From contig CAYYGL010000123.1 in the NCBI GenBank assembly GCA_964471235.1, forward strand, positions 1-14,586: DNA of 14,586 nucleotides. Reading direction: 5' to 3'. The position numbers and the translations under genes are program-made. The notes beneath the pieces were generated by a model that made no database searches, was not told the DNA's origin, and saw only the letters and a program-made list of their open reading frames with translations. The DNA comes from CAYYGL01 sp964471235. Lineage in GTDB: Bacteria; Calditrichota; Calditrichia; RBG-13-44-9; J075. Positions 7,533 to 14,577 of the stretch are shown here, one piece after another (the stretch's first letter is position 1; each line of letters starts with the position of its first letter).

Positions 7533-7748
7533 CCCTGAATCGTCAATTTTGTTCAACTCTTGAAGGGCTTTTTCCGCAAAGAACGGAGCAAGTGATGATA
7601 AAATGATAAAGCACTTACTTTAAAGGGGTTGAGGATGTAAATTTTAATAATCATTATAGAGTCAATACAATTCGATTAATAAAGCGGAAGGTAGAAACAT
7701 CTATGCCCGGTCCCTGTTCCCGGAGATCCAAATGAAAGGAAGCACTCC
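7533..7748. other. Divergent intergenic region
   Basis: AT-rich, non-coding stretch between the M50 gene (minus) and the LEA lipoprotein gene (plus). It contains two adjacent copies of ATGATAAA (7593-7608) and a weak plus-strand promoter candidate, TTGAGG (7629-7634) with TTATAG (7654-7659) at a long 19-nt spacing. AAAGGAAG (7735-7742) is the ribosome site of the plus gene. Nothing else is supported. Confidence 0.4.
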
Positions 7749-8621
7749 ATGCCTGTCAAACACTCAAGAAACCAACGGAAAGTAATCATCAGCCTGTTGT
7801 TGATGCTAATTCTTGCCGGATGCGCGGTGGTAAAGAATCTCGCTAAAATCCAGAAACCGAAAGTCGTTGTTGCCAAAGTGCGTTTTACCGGAATGAATTT
7901 CGATAAGGTGGACCTGGCATTTGATGTGAAGATAGAGAACCCCAATCAGCTCTCGGTAAAACTGGATGCCTTTGATTATGATTTGCAAATCAACGGTGCT
8001 TCGTTTTTGACCGGGAAACAGGATGCCCAATTGCAAATTCTGGCGGAGCAAACCAGTTACCTGAAGATTCCGATTTCGCTGAAATTCAAGGAACTGTATC
8101 GCACATTTCAATCCCTGCAAAACCAGGACAGTTCCCGGTACCAATTAAAGGGCAATCTTTACTTCAACCTGCCGATTTTAGGGAAGACCGCCATTCCGGT
8201 GAGCAAAACAGGCTGGCTGCCGATGGTCAAGCTGCCCCGATTCAAATCACCGAGCCTGAAGATAGTGCGCCTGGGATTGACCGGCGCCGATGTTGCATTG
8301 AACCTCACGGTGGAAAATCCCAATGCCTTCAGCCTGCTGCTGGATAAACTGGATTATAACTTTTCGGTGAACGGCACCGACTGGGCAGGCGGAGTAACAT
8401 CCAAACCGCTGCGAATTGCGGAGAAGGGGCGGGGCGCCATATCCATCCCTATTTCCCTGAACTTCTTGCAAATCGGGCAGGGGGTGATGCAATTGCTTTC
8501 CGGGGGCGGGCAGGCAACATATAACTTCACCGGCAAGGTGGACCTGCACACCTCCCTGCCCATAATTGGCAGCGTGCAACTGCCGATTCACAAATCCGGG
8601 CAACTGAGGATTGCAAGGTAA
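7749..8621 (+). CDS. Lipoprotein with two LEA14/WHy-type domains
   Basis: 290 aa. The N-terminal signal ends in LILAGC, a good lipobox with Cys25 as the lipidation site, so it is probably anchored in the periplasm (no Asp at +2, compatible with outer-membrane sorting under the E. coli rule). The mature part consists of two tandem LEA type-2 (LEA14, WHy) beta-sandwich domains, marked by the repeated signature VDLAFDVKIENPNQLSVKL (about 54-72) and ADVALNLTVENPNAFSLLLD (about 180-199). Each is followed by DYxxxxNG and a GxxxxPISLxF-like strand pattern. Each copy ends in a PILGKTAIPVSKTG / PIIGSVQLPIHKSG motif, confirming an internal duplication. WHy domains are linked to desiccation or stress tolerance, but bacterial lipoprotein forms are poorly characterised. 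Start ATG 7749 has AAAGGAAG 6 nt upstream. Confidence 0.85.
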   Translation: MPVKHSRNQRKVIISLLLMLILAGCAVVKNLAKIQKPKVVVAKVRFTGMNFDKVDLAFDVKIENPNQLSVKLDAFDYDLQINGASFLTGKQDAQLQILAEQTSYLKIPISLKFKELYRTFQSLQNQDSSRYQLKGNLYFNLPILGKTAIPVSKTGWLPMVKLPRFKSPSLKIVRLGLTGADVALNLTVENPNAFSLLLDKLDYNFSVNGTDWAGGVTSKPLRIAEKGRGAISIPISLNFLQIGQGVMQLLSGGGQATYNFTGKVDLHTSLPIIGSVQLPIHKSGQLRIAR

Positions 8622-8635
8622 AGCTGGTGAGCTTT
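8620..8635 (+). other. Short hairpin after the LEA lipoprotein gene
   Basis: AAAGCT (8620-8625) and AGCTTT (8630-8635) flank a GGTG loop, starting within the stop codon. It is too short and GC-poor, and lacks a T-run, to be a confident terminator; the next gene starts 17 nt later, so the two genes may be co-transcribed. Confidence 0.3.
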
Positions 8636-8651
8636 AAACAGCAGAGGGGTG

Positions 8652-9218
8652 ATGAGACAGCTCCACTACATTTTATTGGTATCGATGGTCTGGATAACGG
8701 TTAGCCAGGCTCGGTCAGACAAACCGGTTCAACCGAATCGAATTATTAAAAATTGGGCAACCGCACAAACCGGGGAGTTTGCCGGTCATTTCGGGTCGAT
8801 GGGCGCTTTGTTATTACTGGATGGGGTAAACGGTTCCAGTGAGGTGAGTTCTAAAGTCGTTATATTTTCTTCGATTATTGCCGGAAATCTGACAGCAAAT
8901 TATTGGCTGAAGCAGGAAACGAACCAGACCTGGGATGTTTTTATCCACAATGTTTTATTTTCTGCTGCTCCAACCGTCATTTACGCCCTGGCAGTGCGGC
9001 CCGAGTTCGACGCACATCAGAATACTTTCTCAAATGTCCGCCACCAGGCTGGTCTTTTGCTGGTTTCCCTGCTGGTGACCTCGGTATTTTCTACACTGGG
9101 CAATGAAATCCTGAATTCTCCGAAACAGAGGCGCCCTGCTCGCGCCTCCCAGTATTTACAGCCATATCTATTGACCGGTCGCCAGTACGCTCAGATCGGA
9201 ATCCGGGTTCAATTTTAA
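8652..9218 (+). CDS. Exported or inner-membrane protein of unknown function
   Basis: 188 aa from ATG 8652. A GTG directly before it (8649) is possible, but AGAGG (8643-8647) is better spaced for the ATG. The first 20 residues form a signal peptide-like segment (hydrophobic core, then VSQA-R). The rest alternates hydrophobic stretches (about 43-58, 67-86, 96-115, 133-152) with polar loops, then a basic Pro/Arg linker (SPKQRRPARAS) and an end IGIRVQF. The terminal Phe could suggest outer-membrane insertion, but the hydrophobic blocks look helical, so an inner-membrane protein is more likely. No family recognised. It follows the LEA lipoprotein by 30 nt and is probably in its operon, suggesting a shared envelope role by association only. 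Confidence 0.65.
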   Translation: MRQLHYILLVSMVWITVSQARSDKPVQPNRIIKNWATAQTGEFAGHFGSMGALLLLDGVNGSSEVSSKVVIFSSIIAGNLTANYWLKQETNQTWDVFIHNVLFSAAPTVIYALAVRPEFDAHQNTFSNVRHQAGLLLVSLLVTSVFSTLGNEILNSPKQRRPARASQYLQPYLLTGRQYAQIGIRVQF

Positions 9219-9436
9219 TGACATTCTGTTTATTTCTTGTAGTTGCCCCATTAAACGTATGTGAAATAACCGCACAAATTAAAACGAGTGTGCGAACGAG
9301 TCCTGTTTTGGGTGATGATCAATTAGCGAGTGCTGATTTCTCCAAAGGGGCAGGCTGGATTTCGGATGTTTCCAACATAGTCACCCATTCTCCATCTACT
9401 CTTCTATCCATTTCCTGCTACCTGCCCCTTCGGTGA
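9218..9436 (+). CDS. Doubtful 72-aa frame coupled by TAATG
   Basis: ATG 9218 overlaps the previous stop (TAATG), an arrangement used for translational reinitiation, and the product begins with a hydrophobic stretch (MTFCLFLVVAPLNV). No Shine-Dalgarno is visible. The last third runs into a pyrimidine-rich repeat-like tract (from about 9381), so the 3' half at least looks non-coding. It may be a remnant of a longer gene or a chance frame. Confidence 0.25.
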   Translation: MTFCLFLVVAPLNVCEITAQIKTSVRTSPVLGDDQLASADFSKGAGWISDVSNIVTHSPSTLLSISCYLPLR

Positions 9437-9570
9437 TAGCTGAGAGTTGAATGCTAATTTTTTCCCTGCCACCTGCTACTGCCAACTCAAACACCCATCT
9501 CCCCATTAACGCTGATAACAATTGCTACGTTTTCCTTCTTCTAACTACCTCTTTACCTTCTCACTTGCTC
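9382..9570. repeat. Pyrimidine-rich degenerate repeat tract
   Basis: A C/T-rich stretch in which similar blocks recur in permuted order: CACCCATTCTCC (9382-9393) and CACCCATCTCCCC (9492-9504); TTCCTGCTACCTGCC (about 9412-9426) and TTCCCTGCCACCTGCTACTG (9462-9481); then CTTCTTCTAACTACCTCTTT-like sequence up to the convergent stop at 9574. No credible coding frame crosses the whole tract. It lies between the 3' ends of convergent genes. Confidence 0.5.
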
Positions 9571-9573
9571 CCG

Positions 9574-10440
9574 TTACGGACACTGTATATCCTGCAATTC
9601 ATTGTCCAGTGTATCCCAGCAATGCCAGTCGGCATCTCCGAAGTGCAGGGGGTCTTTTACCCGGCCGGCTTTGGTGGTCCGATCCCATTCGATGTTGGTG
9701 TGATTATCCTGCCCTTTGTTGTAAATATCGTAAAAAGCATCATTGGGTGCCTGATTGACGATCCCATAAAAAATATAACCGCCGTTTTCCGGATGATTGG
9801 GAATAATGTTGGTGTACTTGATGTCGGCAGTGCCTTCGGAGATGTTGCGATTCCACTCGATCCCCAGAAAGGGCGTGGGGTCATTGGGTTCGTGAAAAAG
9901 CGTCCAGGTGCCGTGCTGCCCGGTGAATTCCGATAGCCCGGAATACCACAGGAAATTGGAATAAGCATTTTGCTTGGAGATATACATCTCCCATTGCACC
10001 CCATCACTGACCAATGTTGCGTGCAATTCTGCGGTATGGAGTACTCCACCGGGAGGCCGGAAGGAATAAGACCACACCCAGGAGCCGTCATCTTGCTGCA
10101 CCGGCTCATGATTAAAGGATTCCGCAAATGCGGCTACCGGCACTGCAAACGTGATGGTAAGCAGGGTATTCCATACACCAACATTTAGCGCTGCCCATCC
10201 CCAATTGTGGTGCGTCAGGGTTTGGACAAACGGGGTCCCCTCGGACTTCAACAACGTGGCGGCGGTATCCGGGAAGGCATTAAAATCCATTAAAAAAGTT
10301 GATACGGGCGGAATTTCCGGTGGTTTTCCTTTTTCCGGCTGGGTGGTGTCATTCTTCTGGCAGGCAAACGTACCCATCAGGGTGACCAGGGAAATCAGTA
10401 GAAAGGTTAAAATTTTGGGATATGATTTTTTGGAAAACAT
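9574..10440 (-). CDS. Candidate lipoprotein of unknown function
   Basis: 288 aa. The N-terminus is an export signal (MFSKKSYPK, then a hydrophobic core) ending in GTFAC, so Cys27 is a possible lipidation site although Thr at -3 is not ideal. A Pro/Thr/Lys linker (DTTQPEKGKPPEIPP) follows, as often seen after lipidated Cys. The mature region (about 48-285) is rich in Trp, Asn and aromatic residues and looks beta-rich (SWVWSYSFRPPGG, VQWEMYISKQ, GTWTLFH, GIEWNRN, DIKYTNI). No catalytic motif is recognised and I cannot assign a family. Start ATG 10440-10438 is preceded by AAGGGGGG 6-7 nt upstream. It appears monocistronic, with 216 nt to the upstream gene on the same strand. Confidence 0.8.
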   Translation of the reverse strand: MFSKKSYPKILTFLLISLVTLMGTFACQKNDTTQPEKGKPPEIPPVSTFLMDFNAFPDTAATLLKSEGTPFVQTLTHHNWGWAALNVGVWNTLLTITFAVPVAAFAESFNHEPVQQDDGSWVWSYSFRPPGGVLHTAELHATLVSDGVQWEMYISKQNAYSNFLWYSGLSEFTGQHGTWTLFHEPNDPTPFLGIEWNRNISEGTADIKYTNIIPNHPENGGYIFYGIVNQAPNDAFYDIYNKGQDNHTNIEWDRTTKAGRVKDPLHFGDADWHCWDTLDNELQDIQCP

Positions 10441-10656
10441 GTTTTACCCCCCTTGGGTTTTGTGAAACTTTAGTGTTTTTCTACACACCATGCAAAGTAA
10501 ATCATAAATCATGCCAACAATATCCTCCGCCGGATGAGGATGAAAACCTTCATTCCCGGAGTTTTCCGGCATTTCGGTACCTTTTCAATCGGGCAATGTG
10601 TGAATCCGAAGAACAGTGTGGCGAATGTTCACAAGAAAACAGCCCACCGGTAGGAC

Positions 10657-11622
10657 TTATCCTTCTGCTTCAATCTGGCAATAGATTGGGAAATGATCGG
10701 AGGCTTCTCTGGCGGCTTTGGTTTTCGAGGCAACCGTACCGGACTGTTTTACCAGTCGTACGGGATTATTCGTCTCCAGCATATCCGGCGAGACCAGGAT
10801 ATGGTCAATCCATACCCGGTGACGCATGCCAAACGGAGCGCTGACAATGGGGTCCGGGAAATCCGCTGTCCACAAATCATTGCGGGTTTCTCTATCCAGA
10901 CTCATCCACCACAGGGCATTGTGCAGGATCATTTTCGGCTGGAAGACCGAGCCCATCACGGTTTCCACAAAGCTGTAGCCCAACAATTGCTCAAAGGCAT
11001 CCATCCCGGGACCATCATTCATATCCCCCATCACCATCACCGGGCTGCCGGGGGATTCTGCCAGCAAGGCATCCAATCGCTGCCGTAACCGCAGCGCCTG
11101 GCCCACCAGCCGTTTGCGGTTTCCCAGGGCGATTTTCTCATAATGGTGCAAATCCGTCACACTGAACACCCCCTTGGATTTGGTATGCACCAGGATTACC
11201 CGAAAATCCGGACCATCGGCGCCGACACGAAACACCGCTTCCAATGGTTTGCGTTCCCAGCGGAATTCTTCTTTCACTCCATCGGAATCGATATCCACCT
11301 GCCAGGGAGTGTAATAATCGAAGGCATCATCAATGGTGTTCAGGATTAACGGGGCACGGTAATAATAAACCAGGTTTTGCCTTCCCCGGCTGACACCCAT
11401 CGCCACCTGGTAACCGGAGTCGGGCAGATAATTGTCGATAAAATATTGATGCTCTTCCGGGGAATTTGCCGCTTCGCAAATCCCTAACAGGTGCGGGTGA
11501 ATTGCTTTGATGACACTGACAATACTTTGGGCTCGATTCACCTCGTCGTCTTTCACCCGGTTTTCGGTAAACATGTGATTCATGTGTTGGATATTATAGG
11601 ACATAATGGTGAGTTGTACCAT
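10657..11622 (-). CDS. Endonuclease/exonuclease/phosphatase-family hydrolase
   Basis: 321-aa member of the metal-dependent EEP (DNase I/AP endonuclease/inositol-phosphatase) superfamily. The conserved set is present in order: Asn10 in MSYNIQ, Glu50 in GICEA (metal), His146 in VHTKS, Asp200 and Asn202 in MGDMND, Asp273-His274 in WIDHILVS and the catalytic pair Asp309-His310 in SDHFP. The superfamily covers nucleases, sphingomyelinases and phosphatases, and substrate cannot be deduced. There is no signal peptide, so it is probably cytoplasmic. The start ATG 11622-11620 has a strong GGGAGG 5 nt upstream. It is divergent from the NmrA-like gene across 259 nt. Confidence 0.88.
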   Translation of the reverse strand: MVQLTIMSYNIQHMNHMFTENRVKDDEVNRAQSIVSVIKAIHPHLLGICEAANSPEEHQYFIDNYLPDSGYQVAMGVSRGRQNLVYYYRAPLILNTIDDAFDYYTPWQVDIDSDGVKEEFRWERKPLEAVFRVGADGPDFRVILVHTKSKGVFSVTDLHHYEKIALGNRKRLVGQALRLRQRLDALLAESPGSPVMVMGDMNDGPGMDAFEQLLGYSFVETVMGSVFQPKMILHNALWWMSLDRETRNDLWTADFPDPIVSAPFGMRHRVWIDHILVSPDMLETNNPVRLVKQSGTVASKTKAAREASDHFPIYCQIEAEG

Positions 11623-11710
11623 CTCATCCTCCCGCTTAACGGTCTCTTTTTTTGAATAGAAATGTAACGAAAAATTACAAAGAATCTATGGAATTGCAAA
11701 ACCTTTTGGC

Positions 11711-11722
11711 CGGAATATTCCG
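11711..11722. promoter_or_regulatory. 12-bp perfect palindrome in a divergent promoter region
   Basis: CGGAATATTCCG is self-complementary and sits in the AT-rich gap between the divergent EEP and NmrA-like genes. It is a possible operator, but about three such 12-bp palindromes are expected by chance in a window of this size. Confidence 0.25.
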
Positions 11723-11781
11723 AACAATGAAATCAGGATGCGTTTTTTTTCTGTCGTTCAATCCGCTGCATAAATCACTTA

Positions 11782-11810
11782 TTGACACTATCCGGTTGAA
11801 CCGTTAACTT
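11782..11810 (+). promoter_or_regulatory. Candidate promoter and operator of the NmrA-like gene
   Basis: TTGACA (11782-11787) is a perfect -35 hexamer; 17 nt later TAACTT (11805-11810) is a weak -10. The spacer holds CCGGTT-G-AACCG (11792-11803), a near-palindrome very like the CCGGTTAACCGG in front of the aldo/keto reductase gene. The transcript would have a leader of about 65 nt. Confidence 0.4.
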
Positions 11811-11881
11811 GCCTACAGTAGTCGCACGAAATCAATTTGAATTATTTTTTTGTATTAAAATCATGAATTGGAGGTAAATCT

Positions 11882-12766
11882 ATGTATGTTGTCATCGGTG
11901 CCAGTGGAAATACCGGAAAAGCCGTAGCTGAGAAATTGTTGGCTGCCGGAAAAGAAGTGAAAGTCGTCGGTCGCAATGCAGAGCATTTGCAACCGTTTGT
12001 AGATAGAGGGGCAACTCCGGCAGTGGGTTCCCTGGAAGATGTTGATTTTGTCCAAAATGCCTTGAAAGGAGCAACGGCAGCCTATGTGATGATACCACCC
12101 AATTTCGGAGCAGAAAACTTCCGGGGATATTATAATTTGATAGGTGATAATCTAATCGCTGCCCTGAAGGATAACGGGGTTCGACATGCCGTGTTTCTGA
12201 GTAGCCTGGGTGCCGAGTTATCTGAAGGGACAGGTCCTATTCTCGGTTTGGGAGATGTGGAGAAGAAACTCAATCAGATTGAAGGGTTGAATATTGTACA
12301 TCTCCGCGCTGGGTTTTTTATGGAGAATCTTTATGCCGGATTGGATTTGATCAAAAACATGGGAATAATGGGATCCCCACTACGTGGTGACCTGCCCGTG
12401 TATATGGTTGCCACACGGGATATCGGCGAGCACGCAGCCAAGAGGCTCCTCGCTATGGATTTTTCCGGGAAAAATTATGATGCAATTGTGGGTCCACGGA
12501 AGTTAACCATGAACGAAGCTACTACCATTCTGGGTAAGGCGATTGGTAAAGATGATCTCCAATATGTTCAATTTCCCTACGAAGAGGCGGAAAAAGCATT
12601 TTTGGAAATGGGGATGAGTCCGGATGTAGCACGCACATTTATCGAGATGTACCGGAGCTTTAACGAAGGAGTCCACATAGCCCCGACCGCTCAGGATCAG
12701 CTTTACCAGGGTACAACTTCGATAGAAGAATTTGCCCGGGGATTTGCCGCGGCGTATAATGCGTAA
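11882..12766 (+). CDS. NmrA-like NAD(P)-binding protein (atypical SDR)
   Basis: 294-aa Rossmann-fold protein of the NmrA/atypical short-chain dehydrogenase group. The dinucleotide-binding motif is VVIGASGNTG (3-12) at the extreme N-terminus. VKVVGRN (about 23-29) has a basic residue after strand 2, which favours NADP(H). FLSSLGAE and the absence of the classical YxxxK pair point to the NmrA/QorB-like branch, whose members act as redox sensors or quinone/NADPH oxidoreductases. The C-terminal part (about 200-294) is a helical substrate-side domain. It is predicted cytoplasmic. Start ATG 11882 has GGAGG (11870-11874) 7 nt upstream. The gap of 117 nt to the aldo/keto reductase gene holds an extra possible control site. 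Confidence 0.85.
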   Translation: MYVVIGASGNTGKAVAEKLLAAGKEVKVVGRNAEHLQPFVDRGATPAVGSLEDVDFVQNALKGATAAYVMIPPNFGAENFRGYYNLIGDNLIAALKDNGVRHAVFLSSLGAELSEGTGPILGLGDVEKKLNQIEGLNIVHLRAGFFMENLYAGLDLIKNMGIMGSPLRGDLPVYMVATRDIGEHAAKRLLAMDFSGKNYDAIVGPRKLTMNEATTILGKAIGKDDLQYVQFPYEEAEKAFLEMGMSPDVARTFIEMYRSFNEGVHIAPTAQDQLYQGTTSIEEFARGFAAAYNA

Positions 12767-12809
12767 ATGTCCGGAGATAATCACCCTAAATTCAGAAAAG
12801 ACAAATTGA

Positions 12810-12821
12810 CCGGTTAACCGG
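12810..12821. promoter_or_regulatory. CCGGTTAACCGG palindrome upstream of the aldo/keto reductase
   Basis: Perfect 12-bp palindrome followed one base later by TATAAG (12823-12828), a 5/6 match to a -10 hexamer; a -35 is not evident. The same half-sites with one extra central base occur at 11792-11803, also one base before the presumed -10. This looks like an operator shared by the two oxidoreductase genes, but remains unproven. Confidence 0.35.
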
Positions 12822-12858
12822 GTATAAGTTGGGAATATACGATTCACTCCTTATACCC
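12820..12858. repeat. 9-bp inverted repeat before the aldo/keto reductase
   Basis: GGGTATAAG (12820-12828) is the exact reverse complement of CTTATACCC (12850-12858), with a 21-nt loop. An alternative pairing GTTGGG (12828-12833) with CCCAAC (12856-12861) overlaps it. It overlaps the CCGGTTAACCGG site and the possible -10, and ends 16 nt before the GGAGG of the next gene. No T-run follows, so a simple terminator is unlikely. Confidence 0.5.
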
Positions 12859-12883
12859 AACACCCCCAATATCCGGAGGAACT

Positions 12884-13912
12884 ATGCGTTACAGACTTTT
12901 TGGGAACAGCGGCTTGAGAGTATCGGAAATTTGTCTGGGTACCATGACATTTGGAGAGAATTGGGGCTGGGGCGCTCCCAAAGAAGAAAGCCGCAAAATT
13001 TTCGATATCTTTGTGGATGCCGGCGGTAATTTTCTGGATACCGCCAATCTCTACACAGATGGTACCAGCGAAAAATACGTGGGAGAATTCATTGCCGCGA
13101 ATCGGGAGTATTTTGTGCTGGCAACCAAATATACCCTGATGAATCGGAAGGGCGACCCCAACGCCGCCGGAAATCATCGCAAAAACCTGGTGCAATCGGT
13201 TGAGGGAAGTTTACGCCGACTTCAGACCGATTATATTGACCTGTTATGGGTGCACGCCTGGGATTACCTGACCCCGGTGGAAGAAGTGATGCGGGCGTTA
13301 GACGACCTGGTGTGCGCCGGGAAAGTGCTTTACCTCGGGATATCGGACACCCCGGCATGGATAGTCTCCCGTGCCAACACCCTGGCGGAAATGCGCGGCT
13401 GGACGCCTTTTGTGGGGCTGCAAATCGAATACAGTCTGGTGGAACGCACCCCGGAACGGGAACTGCTGCCCATGGCGCGGGCGTTCGGTATGGCGGTTAC
13501 CCCCTGGGCGCCGTTGGCTGCCGGGGTGTTAACCGGGAAATTCCTGGGAAAAAAACTGCCGGAAGATACCCGGGTTAAGGCGGGCAGTCCCCGACTGACA
13601 GAACGCAATCTGAAGATTGCCGAAGCCGTTGTTAAAGTGGCGCAGGAAGCCGGCTGCACCCCGGCACAGGTGGCGATTAATTGGCTGCGACAACAGGAGG
13701 GGGTGGTAATTCCCATTGTGGGTGCCCGTAAAGCTGCCCAAATTCAGGATAATTTACAAGCGCTGGATTTTCATTTAACCGAAGAACACCTTGCGCGTCT
13801 CGATGAAGTCAGTCGAATTGAATTGGGCTTTCCCCACGATTTCCTGAAACGGGAATTTATCCGGGAAGTGGTGTATGCCGGGATGTACGATCAAATTGAT
13901 AGGGACAAATAG
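12884..13912 (+). CDS. Aldo/keto reductase, NADPH-dependent
   Basis: 342-aa (beta/alpha)8-barrel aldo/keto reductase of the bacterial YajO/Tas/voltage-channel-beta-like branch, reducing aldehydes or ketones to alcohols with NAD(P)H. The catalytic tetrad is visible: Asp52 and Tyr57 in FLDTANLY, Lys82 in LATKY and His124 in LLWVHAWD. The cofactor-binding region is IPIVGARKAAQIQDNL (276-291). The N-terminal MRYRLFGNSGLRVSEICLGTM is characteristic of the group. No signal peptide. Start ATG 12884 has GGAGG 4 nt upstream. The thioesterase gene follows after 23 nt. Physiological substrate unknown; location after the NmrA-like gene suggests carbonyl or quinone detoxification. Confidence 0.93.
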   Translation: MRYRLFGNSGLRVSEICLGTMTFGENWGWGAPKEESRKIFDIFVDAGGNFLDTANLYTDGTSEKYVGEFIAANREYFVLATKYTLMNRKGDPNAAGNHRKNLVQSVEGSLRRLQTDYIDLLWVHAWDYLTPVEEVMRALDDLVCAGKVLYLGISDTPAWIVSRANTLAEMRGWTPFVGLQIEYSLVERTPERELLPMARAFGMAVTPWAPLAAGVLTGKFLGKKLPEDTRVKAGSPRLTERNLKIAEAVVKVAQEAGCTPAQVAINWLRQQEGVVIPIVGARKAAQIQDNLQALDFHLTEEHLARLDEVSRIELGFPHDFLKREFIREVVYAGMYDQIDRDK

Positions 13913-13935
13913 TTCGGAACAGGGATTCTGGAGCA

Positions 13936-14358
13936 ATGACCGAGTCACAACATTTTCGTAAATTAGAACAGGCTTATTTGAATGCCCGCTGCAATGAGTA
14001 TTATCAACCGCAGATAAAAATTTCCCGGGGCGAAGCGGAGATAGTGATAGCGGTACAGGAAAAATACTTTCATGCTGCCCATGCGGTGCATGGTTCGGTG
14101 TATTTCAAAATGCTGGACGATGCCGCTTACTTTGCGGTCAATTCCCTGGTGCGGGATGTTTTTGTGCTGACCGTTAGTTTTCACCTCCATCTCCTGCGCC
14201 CCATTTCCCGGGGAACCATGCGGGCAATCGGGAAAGCCTACTTTTCTTCCCGAGCACTTTATGCCGGTGAATCGATTTTATATGACGATAAGGGCAGGGA
14301 GATTGCCCGGGGGAGTGGCTTGTTTGCGAAAAGTAAATTGGAGATTGGCAAGGGGTAA
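13936..14358 (+). CDS. PaaI-like hotdog-fold thioesterase
   Basis: 140 aa, the usual length for a single hotdog domain that hydrolyses acyl-CoA or similar thioesters. The PaaI-type active-site motif is HGSVYFKMLDDAAYFA (52-67), with His52-Gly53 and Asp61 in the expected places on the central helix. The strand LTVSFHLHLLRPISRG (78-93) fits the conserved beta strand after it. GESILYDDKGREIARGSGLF (111-130) matches the last strands. Some members of this fold are YiiD/DUF4442-like. The start ATG 13936 is preceded by GGAG with short spacing, 23 nt after the aldo/keto reductase stop, so the two are probably co-transcribed. Confidence 0.85.
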   Translation: MTESQHFRKLEQAYLNARCNEYYQPQIKISRGEAEIVIAVQEKYFHAAHAVHGSVYFKMLDDAAYFAVNSLVRDVFVLTVSFHLHLLRPISRGTMRAIGKAYFSSRALYAGESILYDDKGREIARGSGLFAKSKLEIGKG

Positions 14359-14548
14359 CGCTGGCGAACAGATTTGCTGACTCAGGTTTCACCAACTAAA
14401 CGAACTGTCTGAAATTACCAGGTTATCGAAGTCCGAAAAAACATTGCCGACTGCCCGCAAATCAAATACACCGATATGTTATCCCACGCTTCTAATGAAC
14501 CGATTTGTGTTTATCCAGCTATTGGGCGCAAGACAAATTGCACAAATC
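14359..14548. other. Non-coding stretch after the thioesterase gene
   Basis: I see no coding frame with a credible start, and no RNA gene, between the thioesterase stop and the terminator-like hairpin at the right edge. Confidence 0.4.
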
Positions 14549-14577
14549 AAAAAAGATTAGGGGATTCCTGCCCCAAT
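14549..14577 (-). terminator. Intrinsic terminator of a gene beyond the right edge
   Basis: Read on the minus strand, ATTGGGG (14577-14571) pairs with CCCC (14563-14560) and AAT (14558-14556) across a 7-nt loop with a single bulged base. It is followed by C and a run of six T (14554-14549). On the plus strand no T-run follows the stem. This implies a minus-strand gene ending just outside the window; it may also stop the thioesterase transcript. Confidence 0.5.

Noticed and set aside
8649..8651. GTG as start of the unknown membrane protein
   Set aside because: The SD-like AGAGGGG abuts the GTG with no usable spacing; the ATG at 8652 is better placed. The difference is one residue.
9451..9936. 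Plus-strand open frame of 161 codons
   Set aside because: It lies mostly antisense to the well-formed lipoprotein gene, has no ribosome site, and its first part is the pyrimidine-rich repeat tract.
10534..10653. 39-codon plus-strand frame in the gap between the lipoprotein and EEP genes
   Set aside because: No Shine-Dalgarno sequence, no hydrophobic segment or motif; expected by chance.
10422..10844. Plus-strand open frame of 140 codons
   Set aside because: It runs antisense across the starts and ends of two minus-strand genes; the product shows no signal, motif or plausible composition.
13246..13578. Plus-strand open frame of 110 codons
   Set aside because: Shadow of the aldo/keto reductase, whose complete catalytic tetrad fixes the true frame.
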